A stretch of 64,000 nucleotides of DNA from Girardinichthys multiradiatus (taxonomy: Eukaryota > Chordata > Actinopteri > Cyprinodontiformes > Goodeidae), in the NCBI RefSeq assembly GCF_021462225.1, contig NC_061800.1, positions 11,495,002 to 11,559,001 on the forward strand, written 5' to 3'. Positions 45,689 through 59,098 of this stretch are shown here, in pieces (the first letter of the stretch is position 1; every line of letters begins with the position of its first letter). The notes beneath the pieces were generated by a model. It ran no database searches, was not told the origin of the DNA, and was given only the letters and a program-made list of their open reading frames with translations. The position numbers and the translations under genes are program-made.

Positions 45689-46827
45689 ATGGCTCTCTGT
45701 AACATGTGGACAGGACTGATAATCCTGAGCTTAATTCTGGTAGCAGGACTCTTTCTCTGTCTAAAGCAGGATCCACAGGAGGCGATACCGCACCAGAAGA
45801 GATGGACATCAGACGGGACCCATCTCAGACCACTGACGGAAGGACATGACACACACCCATTTCTGCAAAATTACTGGTATCGTTATGTGTATGACACAGC
45901 TAAAACTCAAAATAAAACTGATTGTTATGTGTGTTCCATAATGCCCGTGCATTCCCAAGGCCCCACCATATATGTCAAAGCTATGAACCTCACCGAGACA
46001 AGTTGCGCCATATCAATGGGCCTGATAGGATATACAAATAAAAAGTTATTTCTTATGCCAGACCAATCTTTCAGTAACCAGAGATTAAATTATAGTTGTG
46101 ACCCAGAAAACTGCACCTGCGACAGAAAACAATGGCAACCTCTCAACATTACAGGGAAATCAGAGCCATTCAAAGCACATGTAACAGACCCCGGAAACAA
46201 TCGACACTGCATAAGGGAATCATACTCATTTTGTAGGGAATACTACGAAATGTAACTACTTCTATACTTACCGGAATAATCCTGGAAACGGCACATACTG
46301 GATAGAAGGGGTGGCATGGTTATGTGATAATAACGCTTATATTGTACTTCCACCCAGCTGGTATGGTGTATGTGCCCCAGTTTTCACATCAGATCACACT
46401 GTGGTACTTAGTAAGCAGACTATAGTTATACCACATAGGAGGTCCAAAAGGGAAATAGATGTTAAACCACATGACCCCATTTGGGGAACAAATGTAACCA
46501 GATGAATTTAAACTTTGGTCTAAAGATGATAAAACATTATTATCTCTCGTACCCTGGTTAGGTGTGGGCAAATTAATGCTGCGCGTGGAAACTTTAAGTT
46601 ATCGATTTGGATTGTTTCTAAATAACTCTATAATAGTAGAAGAGGGTCAAAACACAGAAATGAGCGCTATGCGAGCCATGATAATTCAGAACCGCATGGC
46701 TTTGGATATTCTAACAGCATCAACGGGGGGCGTTTGTGTTCTATTGAATAACACCTGTTGCACATATATCCCAGATAATATACACTCTGCAGACCTTTAC
46801 CCACTTCCACATCTAGGTGGGAGTTAA
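45689..46827 (+). pseudogene. env: ERV2 envelope glycoprotein (truncated, frameshifted)
   Basis: The ATG at 45689 opens with a hydrophobic signal-like stretch (LIILSLILVAGLFLCL). The surface subunit has CxxC (DCYVCSIMP) and several N-glycosylation sites. Breaks lie at about 46253 and 46503. A furin-type site RRSKR is at about 46440. The transmembrane part keeps [13 protein letters not shown] and CVLLNNTCC (CX6CC, about 46732), characters of gammaretrovirus-type Env. The ORF stops at 46827 with no membrane anchor, so the provirus appears truncated here. Confidence 0.85.
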
Positions 46828-49500
46828 TATTTCATTTGTGCTTTGTTCAGTGTAACGCAAAGCCATTGATGCACAGAGGACCCAGTTCAAGTGAATTGAT
46901 TTTAGACTGCAGTAGAGCTACTTCCTAAGGCTTCTCAGAATCCAGGGGGAACTCCTGAAGACCCTTTTCTGGCTGTGGTTGCATAGGCCATCTTCTATTG
47001 TGTAGTCTCTTGGAGCAGCAGTTTATTGACAGCTGATTTAAAACAGCTGGATGAGATCACCAGGAAGACCAGCTCTCTCCTAGAATGCCACCTCAACCCA
47101 CCGCAGGTGTTGGGGGACAAGAGAACTTTACTAATTAAAGCATCACTGTTGGTACTGATACTGTAACAGCACCTCCTTTAGTGGCAAGCTCCCAAATGCA
47201 AGACTTAGACTTTGTCTGGTCTTTATTGTCACTGAGATTTGCATTGCCAAATACATATCTGGACTAGATTTTATTGCAATGGTTCAGGAAAACGGTGCGG
47301 GAACAAAACAGCAGCTTCATTTTATATATCAAATATACAATACAAGAAAAATCCAACTAAACTACCAAGCAAAATAAAAAAATAAGGAAGACCAACTGTA
47401 TACAATATGAACAAAGGAATCAAAGATGGTAAAAAAAAAGATGCAACATTACCATTCAATCTGAAAATGAGGTTAAGTTAGTCTTGGAACTAACTTAGAA
47501 AATTGGTATACTTTCAAACAACCATTCATAATGCAAGATTGGATAAAACATTATTTTAATAAAATAATATTTCAAAGAATGATTTTCTGAATAAAACCAA
47601 TCTTCTGGATGACTAATTATTAATTGCCTTTCATTAAATGCCTTTATTTAGTACAATAATTATTTATGGAAATATTATTCTTTTAGATTGGAAACTAACA
47701 ACCTTTCTGGATAAATTATTCTTAATGGATTCATAAGATGGCTGTGAGTTACTTTCCACCTTAGCCATTAGCGGTTAGGGGGGATTATGTGGGGATAATC
47801 ACCAGTAGGGATTATGTTTGAAACTTCTCTACCTGGCTATAATTTTATATACTGTAGGTACATGATTCAGTTATCACTGCAGAGTATACCAAGTGAAAGT
47901 TCTTGAACTGAATAGTCAAAACAAAAACTGTTTTCAAACAAGCCTTGGTAATGGAAGCTCAGTTCAACAACAGACTACACATCCATGTAAAATTATTGCA
48001 GCAAAAACTGCTGAAAAACGGAATCTATTTTGTCTATTAGCATCAATCTGTCTAGAATCTATCCAAATGGTCCTAAAAGTGTTATTTTGATCATTAACCT
48101 AAGACAATCTCATGTTCTAGCAAATGGTTCTCTAATTTAGCAGCCCTGTCTTGAAGCTTATTCAGTTTCATGCTTCTGACTCATATTTAATTAGCACCAA
48201 AACCTCCTACTAACTGTACCTAAGTCTGTAGGTGGAGTTCATCCTTTCCACCTGCTAAACCGAAATGACTAATAGATTCATAGCTGAAAAACATCATATG
48301 CTATGCAAACTTATGAAAAACACGTACAAGTATTAATCCACAGCAAGTTTGTATGCTCCCGATGGCAGTTTTCATGTCCATGATCACATATGACCAGCAT
48401 CAGGTCTGTCTATTATGATAACCATCATTTTTAGTCCAACTAGAATACCTCATACAAGTTAAGAAAACACCCACATACTGCAAATAAAATTCCGATTCAG
48501 TGATCAAATCGGCAATTAGAATTTATGCTGCTATTCAGTTTAACACTGAAGGTTTTTAGACAGGGAAGTGGAAAACCCCCGAAGTAGAGAAACGTTTTAG
48601 TGATTGCAGACAAGTAACTGTGATTGGTTTATTTTTTCCCTAACACAAAATTACTGCAAGACACATCTTGAACATAGAACCTATAATCTAGTTAATTTTA
48701 CATAATTAATTAAAGAGAAGCCATCCTCTGATCATTTTAGATTTATTTTTAATAAGTGGCATCATAAATTATAAGTTTTTTATTTATCTTTTTTAATTTA
48801 TTTATTATTATTTCTTTTGTGGTTTGAACCATTCAGGGCCTTCTCTTGACACCCTGAAGACCCCGAAGGCCCTGAAAGCTTGCCACTGTCCTATACATGT
48901 AGGGACTTGAAGTTCTGAATTATGGTTTAGGAGAACTTAAAAGCTGTATTTCTGGTCTTTACTGATTGCAATTATGTATTCCTGAGGTATAATTGTATGA
49001 GCATTTATGTAGTGAGGCATCTAATACGGACTGTCCAGCATCTTCTGAAAGGTTAACGCTTACATAAGGTGGGCTCTTCACTGGTCATTTTCACAAATAA
49101 TTTGTCTTTTTAGTAAATTGTGGTACAATATTTAGTATGAAAGTCTTGTGAGACACAAATTGTTATTCTTTAACAATTCTGTAAAGCATTTATTCCCATC
49201 TCCCCCGTCTATCAAAAATAAGCTTGCACCCTATCAAGAAATCCTATAATGAACGGCAGAAATCAGAATACCAGGGAGTAAGAAAGTTACCACAAAGTTG
49301 CTCATAAAGTGATGAAATTTGGTGTTTTGAACTGTGAGTGTGTCTGTAAGATGAAAGAAAAATGCCAGTTCCACTTAGTATGATGCAATGTGTTTAGAAA
49401 ACTTCAGCATGGTCCTGTGAGACAGATTTGTGATTTGGAAAAAGAGACTACGAGCTAAACAGTGTCTCTCGACCTGTCGTGGAGGTTCAGTAATGGCTTT
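46828..49500. other. Intergenic, no gene seen
   Basis: AT-rich DNA. 47030-47260 has faint LINE-3'-end-like sequence (TCACTGAGATTTGCATTGCC), too weak to classify. No ERV2 3' LTR is found. Confidence 0.45.
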
Positions 49501-50560
49501 CATTCGTGTCATTTGCTCTGACCTCCCATGTGTTTTAACAGCACTGAGGTAAACAGGACAGGCCTCAGAGGACCGGCCTGACTACAGCCAGGCAGAAAAC
49601 AGTTAATTGTCCCCCAGTGACCATAATGAGATGGACCATTGGGCTGTTATTACAACTGCCTCTGTCATCAGAAAGTGTTTTTAAACTAGTCCAGAATGTT
49701 TGATTATGAGAAACTTTTTGCCCCTGGCAAAAAAAGAATTTGTTCTTTACCCTGTTCATGGTTTGTATTGGTTCCTTTGCACTCTCCAATTTATTAGTTT
49801 CTTTTCTGTTACTCCTCTCATCATTAGTTTTCCTCTTTTAGTTATTAATTTCTCGGTTTTAGTCCCCTTTACATTCATTGTCCCTCTTAGCTTTGTTTCC
49901 TCTAGTTTATCTTTATTCTGCAGTCCCTCCTTTATAGATTAGCTTTAGTTATTGTTTACTTTTATTCTTGTCCTCATTTCCTCTGCTTCATTCTTAGTTT
50001 GTTCTATCAGTGTTGGTCTAGGTTTGTTTACTTTTGTAGTCAGGGTTTCTATTTTGCTAAGTTCTTAGGTTGTTGTGTTCCCTCCAGTTTCTCAGTTTCC
50101 TTCAGTTCATGTTTATTCTTGATTCTTATGCTTTAATTTATCTTGGTCTATAGTTTTATTTAGGTTTGCTCACTGTCTTGTCATTTAGTCCCTTTCCTCA
50201 TACTTTAGTTTTATTAGATTCACCTGTTCCTTCTGCCTCCCTGCCTCTTATCACACCTGTTCCCTGTTCCTTTGATTACCTACGCGTTGTATTCCCTTTG
50301 TATATTAGTTAGTCTGGTTCATGTGTTCTTTGCTGGTTCCTCATTTCACACCCAATCGCAACCCTCTGATTATGTCCGATCCTTTCTACGTTTCCTGCAG
50401 CGTGACTTCTAGTAAGTTATTGGCTCTGAACTCTGTTTATGTACCTGCAGTGATTTTTTTGTGACGCTTTTGACGGATTTGGAATAAAGCTCAAGAGCTA
50501 TTCAAGATTCTGCTACCGAACTCTTGTCTGCACTTTGTTCCACACCAAAACCACACCGTG
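49501..50560. repeat. Possible dispersed repeat (T/C-rich), class unknown
   Basis: A strand-biased pyrimidine-rich block ends GGAATAAAGCTCAAGAGC..., like the 3' end of a polyadenylated fish retroposon. No ORF of substance. Assigned on style only. Confidence 0.35.
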
Positions 50561-53320
50561 ACATGTACAAACAACAACAAAAATAAATAAATCATTGGGT
50601 TTATTTTTACAACATCCCTCAAAGAATAATTATTCCAGCTGATCAGAGTCCAAACTGAATGTGTCAAAGAAAAACATTTTTGCCATTATTTTGGTAAAGA
50701 AAAGGACATGGCAAATACAGCTGGCTTTTAGTGCCCAATATTATCATTGCTGGTCATGGGGCTAAAATTAACATTTAATTAAATTAACATTTACGTTTGT
50801 TACTAAAAGCAGTGAGGATAATATGGCTGAAATATGAACAGACTTTCCCTTGACACTTGGAAACCATCAGTGTGCAAAATGTTAATTTTACATCTTTCAT
50901 TAACATTGCTTTAGGTAACTTAGATAACCTATAAATGAAAATTGTGACATAAAACTAAACCATACAAAATGCCTTTGTACAAAGTAGCCCCCACATGTAG
51001 ACAAAGCTTCAAGGTCGAGCATGTTAACACATTTTTTGTAACCATGCTGCTCATCAGTACAGCAAAAACCTTAAAGCATGAAGTGAAAGCAGGGCCTTAC
51101 ACAAAGAATAGAAAAACATAAACATGGACAAAGACAACAACTTGGGAACCGTTTTAGAAACCAGCACTTATTTGTACGCAATATGTATCTATGTATTTAT
51201 ACGCAATCATGCATATATGTGTATGTTGTACGCAAGGCAGATACGACAATCAAAAACTACAACAAAGTGTATAGATGCATAAAAATAGCACAGAGTATGA
51301 AATAAAACCGATAAGCTCATTGGCATAATTCAAACTAAGGACCACAAGAATTAACAATATATTGAGAATATAGATTTCCAAGATTTTCAAAATATTTGCC
51401 AAAATAACACCAACAATTTGTTTTTATATATATATTTTTTTTTACATTGAAGGTTTCACTTTGCTGTAACTGCCTCTATATCCCAGACAGCATCAAAACA
51501 AATGAATTAAAATTATGATTTACATAGTTTGTTGAGCTGTTTGGCAAATTAAAACTTGGTTGAAGCTGCTGCAACATTATCACTTATGTATGATTGAGGA
51601 ATAATCACTTGGCATCCTTACTGGCCAGCTCAGTTTCTCAACACACTTCAGGCAGTGCATAGATTCACATTCTCTGTGTGGATGAGTGTTGTATTGCCGA
51701 AGGACTCAACCAAGATGGTCTTAATATTGGTAAGATGTGCGGATGTAGAGCATCACTAATGTAGCTCTGTGCTTTAAGATTTTTCCAATCTCTTACTGAG
51801 GTGACCTGAGAAACCTGTAGCACTTTGACCCATAATCCAAATGCCATTTATTGAGGCACATTGCAGGATGACACTAGATACTGCACAAAGTCCAATCCCT
51901 GTATGCTCATGACAGCAGCATTGGGTGACTATAACACCTTCATGCCTTAGATGCCAGGCATTTGCATTATGTCATCACCAGGCCTCATGCAATCAGTTAA
52001 TCCATCCCCTATAAAACTCAATTAAGAGTTGGTAATGTTGTCTAATACATGTACAAAGAATCTTGTGACCTGTGACCTTTCCTCACTAGTTTGACTGACT
52101 CTTGGATGTTCTGGTAGCCGTTTGTAACGTATGGTTCCACACCTGATACCACCACTTATGTTATCAGGTGCTCATTCCAGATGTTTCAGCTTCTATTAAC
52201 ATGAAATAATTTCAATAACCATTGCTAGTGTGTACAAGTACCAACTTATGACAAAATTATGCCATTCTGTCTGGGTTTTTAAACTTTTTTCCCTTGAGTG
52301 TAACTTACTTTTTTTCCTAAAATTAAATAATATAAGCTCCTTTAAGAGAACTCTTTAAAGCCAGGATGTGAATGTGTTTTTGAATTTGTTATAATTTTAA
52401 AGGTTTTTATTGGGTTTTATTGACTATACTAGTAATGATATCAATAATAATCTCAAACACTGGAAAAGTGAAATCCTTCATATATTATTCCAGACTCTAC
52501 TTCTATGGGCAGTTTGTTTACAAAGGACCAACATCCCTTGAAGCAAGTGTGTGAAACAAAGTAATAGTTACATATTGACATTCTGGAAACTTCATGGCTG
52601 TCATTAATGTCCTCTGTGGGCACTTTGGTAAACAGGAAGCCATCCCTCAGGAGTGGGATGTCTACAGCCCATCTTTAAACAGCTAATGAGGACCCAGATG
52701 GCCACTGTCAGATGGACTCTTAGGATGTTCTTGCATACGTCTACGTGATCAGAACTGACCTAATTTGATAGGTCATTACAAATCCCCTAGATGATACCCA
52801 ACCACTTTGTCCTTAATTACTTCTTTAATCACCCACAAAGTTAATTGTCACAGTAAGAGCTGTTCAACAGGTCAATGTCTCATGAGATTCTTAGCAGGCC
52901 AATAATTCAAGCAAAACTGGAGCCTACACTGTTGACCAGAAGTTATTTATATGCCAATAGTATATAGTATAGCATAGTACAGTATAAACCTATAGTATTT
53001 ACTCAAGCATCAGTTTGAGAAAATACTATTTAATAAAAAATTGTTTTGTTGCAGTACCTAAACAGTTTGAGTAAATGAAGAGCCATTGGACAGTTATTGG
53101 GTCCACTCATTTTTAGTTTTTTTTTAGTTTAACAAACTTAAAAAAAGTCAAGTTTACATCAGGCAAAGTGCTGCCCTGTTGTGATTGGCTAAAACCTCAA
53201 GAGAAGTTTCAGGCCTCTGCATTTTGCATGCTACTTGGACAATAAGTTTTCATCTGCCAGCTATTTTACAGTTTTTCACAAGTTTGCACTCTTTTAAACA
53301 ACATTTGCCTGCAGTTCATT
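50561..53320. other. Intergenic, no gene seen
   Basis: AT-rich with short low-complexity runs (for example TATATATATTTTTTTTT at 51426). I find no exon, repeat family or RNA gene that I can support. Confidence 0.5.
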
Positions 53321-53668
53321 TACAAAAAATGTGACCACTGTGGGGAGGATGAAACAATAGAACATGTTATATTGGAATGTCATAAAAATGAGCAAGAAAG
53401 AAGATATATGAGGAGAAAATTTGAAAGGATTAAAGAAAGGTTTTATATAATAGATACATAGCAAAGGAACTTAGGTAGCAAACATACACATTATTATGCA
53501 ATTTAAAAAGACAAAATTATTTAATAGAATTTGATTATACAGTAAATATAGACATACAATTTGGATATTAATCCACAATGAACCAAAATCCATACCAGTT
53601 GGTGGCAGTAATGCACACCTTCAGTTATTTTGACAACCACCAATAAACACCAGAAGAAGTTCATACAG
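53321..53668 (+). mobile_element. 3' tail of a non-LTR retrotransposon
   Basis: The plus strand reads CDHCGEDETIEHVILEC, a CCHC-type motif found at the C-terminus of several LINE ORF2 proteins. It is followed by a 3' region ending TTGGTGGCAGTAATGCACACC...CAATAAACACCAGAAGAAG, a common fish LINE terminus. Only the last part of the element is present. Confidence 0.6.
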
Positions 53669-53848
53669 TTTTCTGCCTGGATGAGGTGAGTTGTTTTCTT
53701 TATTTAATTTTAGTAATGAGAAATGTCTGCAAATGTCCTAGTTTAAAGTTTTGAGGTGGACATTGATGGTTATTTCATTCATTTTACAAAACTATCTCTC
53801 TCTCCTCATGTAGTGTTTCTCTAATTGGACAAATAAAGTGATATAATA

Positions 53849-55423
53849 CACTGCTCAAAAAATAAAGGGAACACTTAAACACAATATAACTCCAAGTAAA
53901 TCAAACTTCTGTTAAATCAAACTGTCCACTTAGGAAGAAACACTGATTGACGATCAATTTCACATTCTGTTGTGCAAATGGAAAAGACAACAGGGGGAAA
54001 TCTTTGGCGATTAGCAAGACACTCAATAAAGGAGTGGTTCTGCAGGTGGGGACCACAGACCACTTCTCAGTACCTATGCTTTCTGGATGATGTTTTGGTC
54101 ACTTTTGAATGTTGGTGGTGCTTTCACACTCATGGTAGCATGAGACGGACTCTACAACCCACACAAGTGGCTCAGGTAGTGCAGTTCATCCAGGATGGCA
54201 CATCAATGCTAGCTGTGGCAAGAAGGTTTGCTGTGTCTGTCAGTGTAGTGTCCAGAGCCTGGAGGAGCTACTAGGAGACAGGCCAGTACACCAGGAGACG
54301 TGGAGGAGGCCGTAGGAGGGCAACAATCCAGCAGCAGGACCGCTACCTCCACCTTTGTGCAAGGAGGAACAGGAGGAGCACTGCCAGAGCCCTGAAAAAT
54401 GACCTCCAGCAGGCCACAAATGTGCATGTGTCTGCACAAACGGTTAGAAACTGACTCCATGAGGATGGTATGAGGGCCCGACGTCCACAAATGGGGGTTG
54501 TGCTCACAGCTAAACACCGTGCAAGACGCTTGGCATTTGCCAGAGAACACCAGGATTGGCAAATTTGCCACTGTTGCCCTGTGCTCTTCACAGATGAAAG
54601 CAGGTCCACACTGAGCACATGTGACAGACGTGACAGAGTCTGGAGACACCGTGGAGAGCAATCTGCTGCCTGCAACATCCTTCAGCATGACTGGTTTGGC
54701 AGTGGGTCAGTAATGGCGTGGGGTGGCATTTCTTTGGAGGGCTGCATGGCCCTCCATGTGCTCGCCAGAGGTAGCCTGACTGTCATTAGGTGCCGAGATG
54801 AGATCCTCAGACTCCTTGTGAGACCATATGCTGGTGCGGTTGGCCCTGGGTTCCTCCTAATGCAGGACAATGCTAGACCTCATGTGGCTGGAGTGTGTCA
54901 GCAGTTCCTGCAAGATGAAGACATTGAAGCTATGGACTGGCCCGCCCGTTCCCCAGACCTGAATCCGATTGAGCACATCTGGGACATCATGTCTTGCTCC
55001 ATCCACCAACGTCATGTTACACCACAGACTGTCCAGGAGTTGGCGGATGCTTTAGTCCAGGTCTGGGAGGAGATCCCTCAAGAGACCATCCGCCGTCTCA
55101 TCAGGAGCATGTCCAGGCGTTGTAGGGAGGTCATAGAGACACGTGGAGGCCACACACAATACTGAGCCTCATTTTGACTTGTTTTAAGGACATTACATCA
55201 AAGTTGGATCAGCCTGTAGTGTGTTTTTCCACTTTAATTTTGTGTGTGACTCCAAATCCAGGCCTCCATTGGTTAATAAATCTGATTTCCATTGATGATT
55301 TTTGTGTGATTTTGTTGTCAACACATTCAACTTTGTACAGAACAAAGTATTCAATGAGAATATTTCATTCATTCAGATCTAGGATGTGTTATTTGAGTGT
55401 TTCCTTTATTTTTTTGAGCAGTG
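53849..55423 (+). mobile_element. Tc1/mariner-type transposon with TA target duplication
   Basis: The termini CACTGCTCAAAAAATAAAGG and ...TTTTTTGAGCAGTG are inverted repeats, each flanked by TA (53847-53848, 55424-55425). Length 1575 bp, right for a complete Tc1-like element. The transposase inside is broken. Confidence 0.93.
54140..55165 (+). pseudogene. Tc1-type DD34E transposase with two nonsense codons
   Basis: Frame from the ATG at 54140 ([20 protein letters not shown]) to the TGA at 55163, 341 codons. The N-terminal half is the paired helix-turn-helix DNA-binding domain. The catalytic triad is FTDES (about 54580), MQDNARPH (about 54862) and DLNPIEHIWD (about 54958), a DD34E spacing. 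Stops interrupt it at 54272-54274 (TAG) and 54452-54454 (TGA), with no frameshift. It would cut out the surrounding element; this copy cannot code for a full enzyme, but the intact ends could be mobilised in trans. Confidence 0.92.
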
Positions 55424-55425
55424 TA

Positions 55426-58400
55426 TATGTTTCTTTCTTGACATTCATGTGTGTATTATACCTTCATTGCAGATCACTCAACCAACAGTCATTAGTGTCA
55501 TTATGTTCGAAATAGCTCGGATATGTGACATCTATTTACTACCACACTTGCTCAATGACCACTGAAGATAGGCAGAGATAGGCTGTTGATGTCGCTAAAA
55601 GTGAATCAAAAATAGGTCCATATTTTCAATGCATGTATTATGCGTGGTCCTTAGGTTACAGTCTGGATATATGACTCATATTGGTGCATTGACACACATA
55701 TCACATAGTGTCAAAGCAGTTTAGAAGTGTCGCTTCCCCTGTGAAAGCCATGTTTTCTTACATCTATCTCTGTGCTTTTGCCTCGCTGCCTCTGTTTCTG
55801 TGATTGTGGGATCAGTCGTAATCTCCGAGAAGGCGAGCCACTGACATTTGCACGGGAATAACCCCAAACACACATACACTTAAGCACACAGCTGTGAGCA
55901 GCTGGCCTCTTCAGTACCCAGATGTTCCAATGAGATCAAATGTAACGTAGCTATACAGTTATTGCATTTAGCCAGTGTCACATGTTAGTGCTTACTGCTG
56001 CTGTTTGTGTACTTGCTAAGTTTGCATTGTGAGGGAAAGTGGGAGATATGTATTCTACCAAGTAGAGACACTGGAAAAGTGAGAGTGTTTTTAGTTATTA
56101 CTTTCAGAAAGATAAAGGAACGTTTGCTTATAGTTTAAGTATTGGTTTTGGGGATTAAGCTTTAATCTCGTATCAGGTTAGGTTAATGGATTATGTAAAC
56201 AAAGGTCCTCACAGAGAACAGGCTTTTGTGCTGTGTGGGTTTATGTGTCTGTGGCTAAAAGCGGTGACCGACTAAGAAGCTTTGTGATCCACTGAGCTAC
56301 ATAGAACAAGTGAGACAGGAAGGGAAGGGAACAACATATGAAAACCATTCCTTGACAACAGGAAATTGTAAAAGAAAGAGTTAGAAAAATTGATTGAGTT
56401 GTTTAGAAAATAAAACAAGGGAATAATTTGTGAATCTCAGAGAGAAAGAGGAATGCAGTGGAGGCGGAGAGGGAAATGTTGGTAGATTAAGCTGGGTTAG
56501 AGAGGATTAGTGTCAGGTTTGGTTTGGTTATAAACTCACATCCATGTCAGTCACTTTTGGTTGTGGCTGAAATGCTCACACTGCTGATTCACTCCATCTC
56601 AGAGATCAAATTCAGAATCAGCACTCTCAGGAAAACTGGACCACAAGGAGAGAAGGTACATTGGTTTTGATGCTGTTGGCTGTGAGTTGACTGGATGTGA
56701 GCATATATTTTTGCTTAAATGTGTTTCAATGTACAGATGAGAAAATACAGGCTCAACTGATTAACGTAAGACCCAGTGTCTTCTGTTGGTGTGATTATTC
56801 TGTAAGGTGTTCACAAATGCAAGTTTTTTTTAAGTATAGTTATCTTTGTCAATATACAAAAGGCCAATAAATTGTTTATTTGTATTTTGTTTATTTTACA
56901 CAAATGTGATCTTAAGGCACAAAACAAATAGATCCAACTTATAGACAGAAGTAAATAATCAGATCAATGCAATCAAATAGACATTTAAATTCAATTACAT
57001 TAGTTAGAATGCAATGCAGTAAAAATCAGTTCCTAATAATAACTGATGAAACATGTTTCAAGGAAGCAAAATTAGGTTGATTTTTATACTGGTCAGAGGT
57101 TCCCACACTCTCACCATGGGCAAAAATGTCATATTCATTGGTAGTTTATTGGTAGATTTATTATAACCTTTTTTTTTTTCTTTTTTGGGATTGCTTTTGA
57201 ATTTTAATGATTTTCAAAAGCAAGAATTGGATTTATGGTTTAATTAAGTGTGGATTTACTCTAATCCTCACATAGTCAAAATGATACATACCGGTTCAAA
57301 TACAAGCTTGTGCTCTAATTTTGTATAGGTATTTGACAACTCTTCTTAGCTGAATTGGTAACATTCTTTTAAATTGGTTGGTGTAGTCCCTACATTTTCA
57401 GTTGTATTGATATCAAGACTGTTCCAGAAACTAAATGTTAGCCTGCTTTACTCATTCTAAAATCAATCTAAATCTGTCTTTGGGATTAATGCCCTGCTGG
57501 AATACCCAATTTTGTCCAAGTTCTGATTATCAAACACATCAGATGAAGGTGAAGAATTTTTAAAGGTTGCTGCCTTTCTTTATTATTTCATCCACTACTA
57601 CATCAGCACTACTAACCGGAAACCTTCCCCTCAGCATGATGCCACCAACATCATGCTTGACAGTTGGTACATGGTTCTTCAGCTAGATGTCTTACTGGCA
57701 TTTGATTTTTAATTGAAGCCTCCTGTAGTTTCAAGGGAAATAAAATGTGAGCCAAAAAAACACTAAAGAATTGATGTGCCATTAAATCCATTTGTTCCAA
57801 GTAACCTATGTCAAAAATAGTATGAAGCACAAAAGCAACATAAAATCAATTAAAAGAAAAAATGTTTCACTGTCTTAGTTTTGCTACTTTTGTTTCACAC
57901 CTCACCTTAAATGCATTTGGGCATGTTATACATTTTAAATAAAAGTAACATTTCTGGGAAAAACAAAGTTTTCATACCTATCAATACAGTCAGCAAAAAC
58001 CATCACTCATTTTGTAGAACCCTGTCTAGCAGCAATAAGCTGAAATAGTAATTTTCTGTCTGACTTTACTGGTCTCTGACATGGTTGTGGATTAATTTCA
58101 GCACTCTTTTACATTAACGAATCTAATAACCGTACTAAATGGAATCGTACTGCCATGACCTTTAACATACTAACGGAGGCCTTAAAATGGGGCTACTGTT
58201 TTGTTTTTCAGTTTTTTTCTTGCTATGGTCACTGTTTGATATGTTGAATTTGCAACTAACTGTCTTAAGTGTTTTATTGTGTTTGTGATTATTTTTCTCA
58301 GTGTAAAATGAAAGACTTCAAATTGTTTGCTAATGATCCTCTAGTCCTCCCAGAGTGAACGTTTTAGAGATTAAAAGGCAGTTAAATATTTTAAGATATA

Positions 58401-59098
58401 GAAAGGTCTTAGAGAGTGTTAGGGCATTGTGCAGAACATCATTATACTGCAGATACTTGTTCTTACACAGACGTATTGAAGCCAGCAGCTGCAGTCAGTC
58501 TTTCCACCTCAATTTAATCTGGCAAAAACAGCTGCTTTAGACTATTAAAAAAAGCTGATGCGCCATCTGTCAGCAGCTCCTGCCAAAAACTGAAATCAAA
58601 ACCAGGAACCAGGGTGTCAATAGAGTAACAAGAAAAATCTGATTACACTGGAGGACTTTCAGACCATCTTATTGTGATTTACTTCAATCTCCTGACCTCA
58701 CAGAAAACCTTTGAAAACATGTCTGAAACTAAATTTAGGTCCAGAACTACAAAGCAGAACTGTTGTGTTTGAGGATGCTGAGGTTTTATTACATTATTTG
58801 ATGTCCATGTGTTGCTTACATTTGCTTCACTTGTTTTTTACTTCAGGCAATATCATGGCTCTATTTGGCACCAGCTGACCTGTGAAAACATGCATACATA
58901 AATGACGTGTGTTAATGTGTAAATACAAAGTTTTAAGTTTGTATTATACACAAATATGCTAACCAAATAGGGCATAGGCTACTTGTTCTGTAACATTTCT
59001 CTGTAAAGATGTCTGGTAAAATTTGTGTGATTTCTCTATAGGGGAAATAGCAATTTCTTCCTCTAAGGTGGCTCTGGATGATAACCATAAGACAAACT
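55426..59098. other. Upstream/intergenic DNA of the mpp4-like gene; no gene seen
   Basis: No exon recognised; 57480-57720 has phrases seen in decayed fish DNA transposons (AGCATGATGCCACCAACATCATGC) but nothing firm. Noncoding first exons or promoters of the downstream gene may lie here; I cannot locate them. Confidence 0.45.

Larger units (their letters stand above)
35537..46827 (+). mobile_element. Endogenous retrovirus ERV2, 3'-truncated, split by a LINE
   Basis: It has a 5' LTR, a tRNA-Tyr-type primer site, gag, pro, pol and part of env, all on the plus strand. The provirus ends inside env just after CX6CC; the membrane anchor and 3' LTR are missing, and I found no second copy of the LTR downstream. 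A LINE lies in the connection/RNase H part of pol on the opposite strand. Gene order and the extra Pol domain match ERV1, but the proteins are clearly divergent and Gag has two zinc knuckles instead of one. Many frameshifts and stops. Confidence 0.88.
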
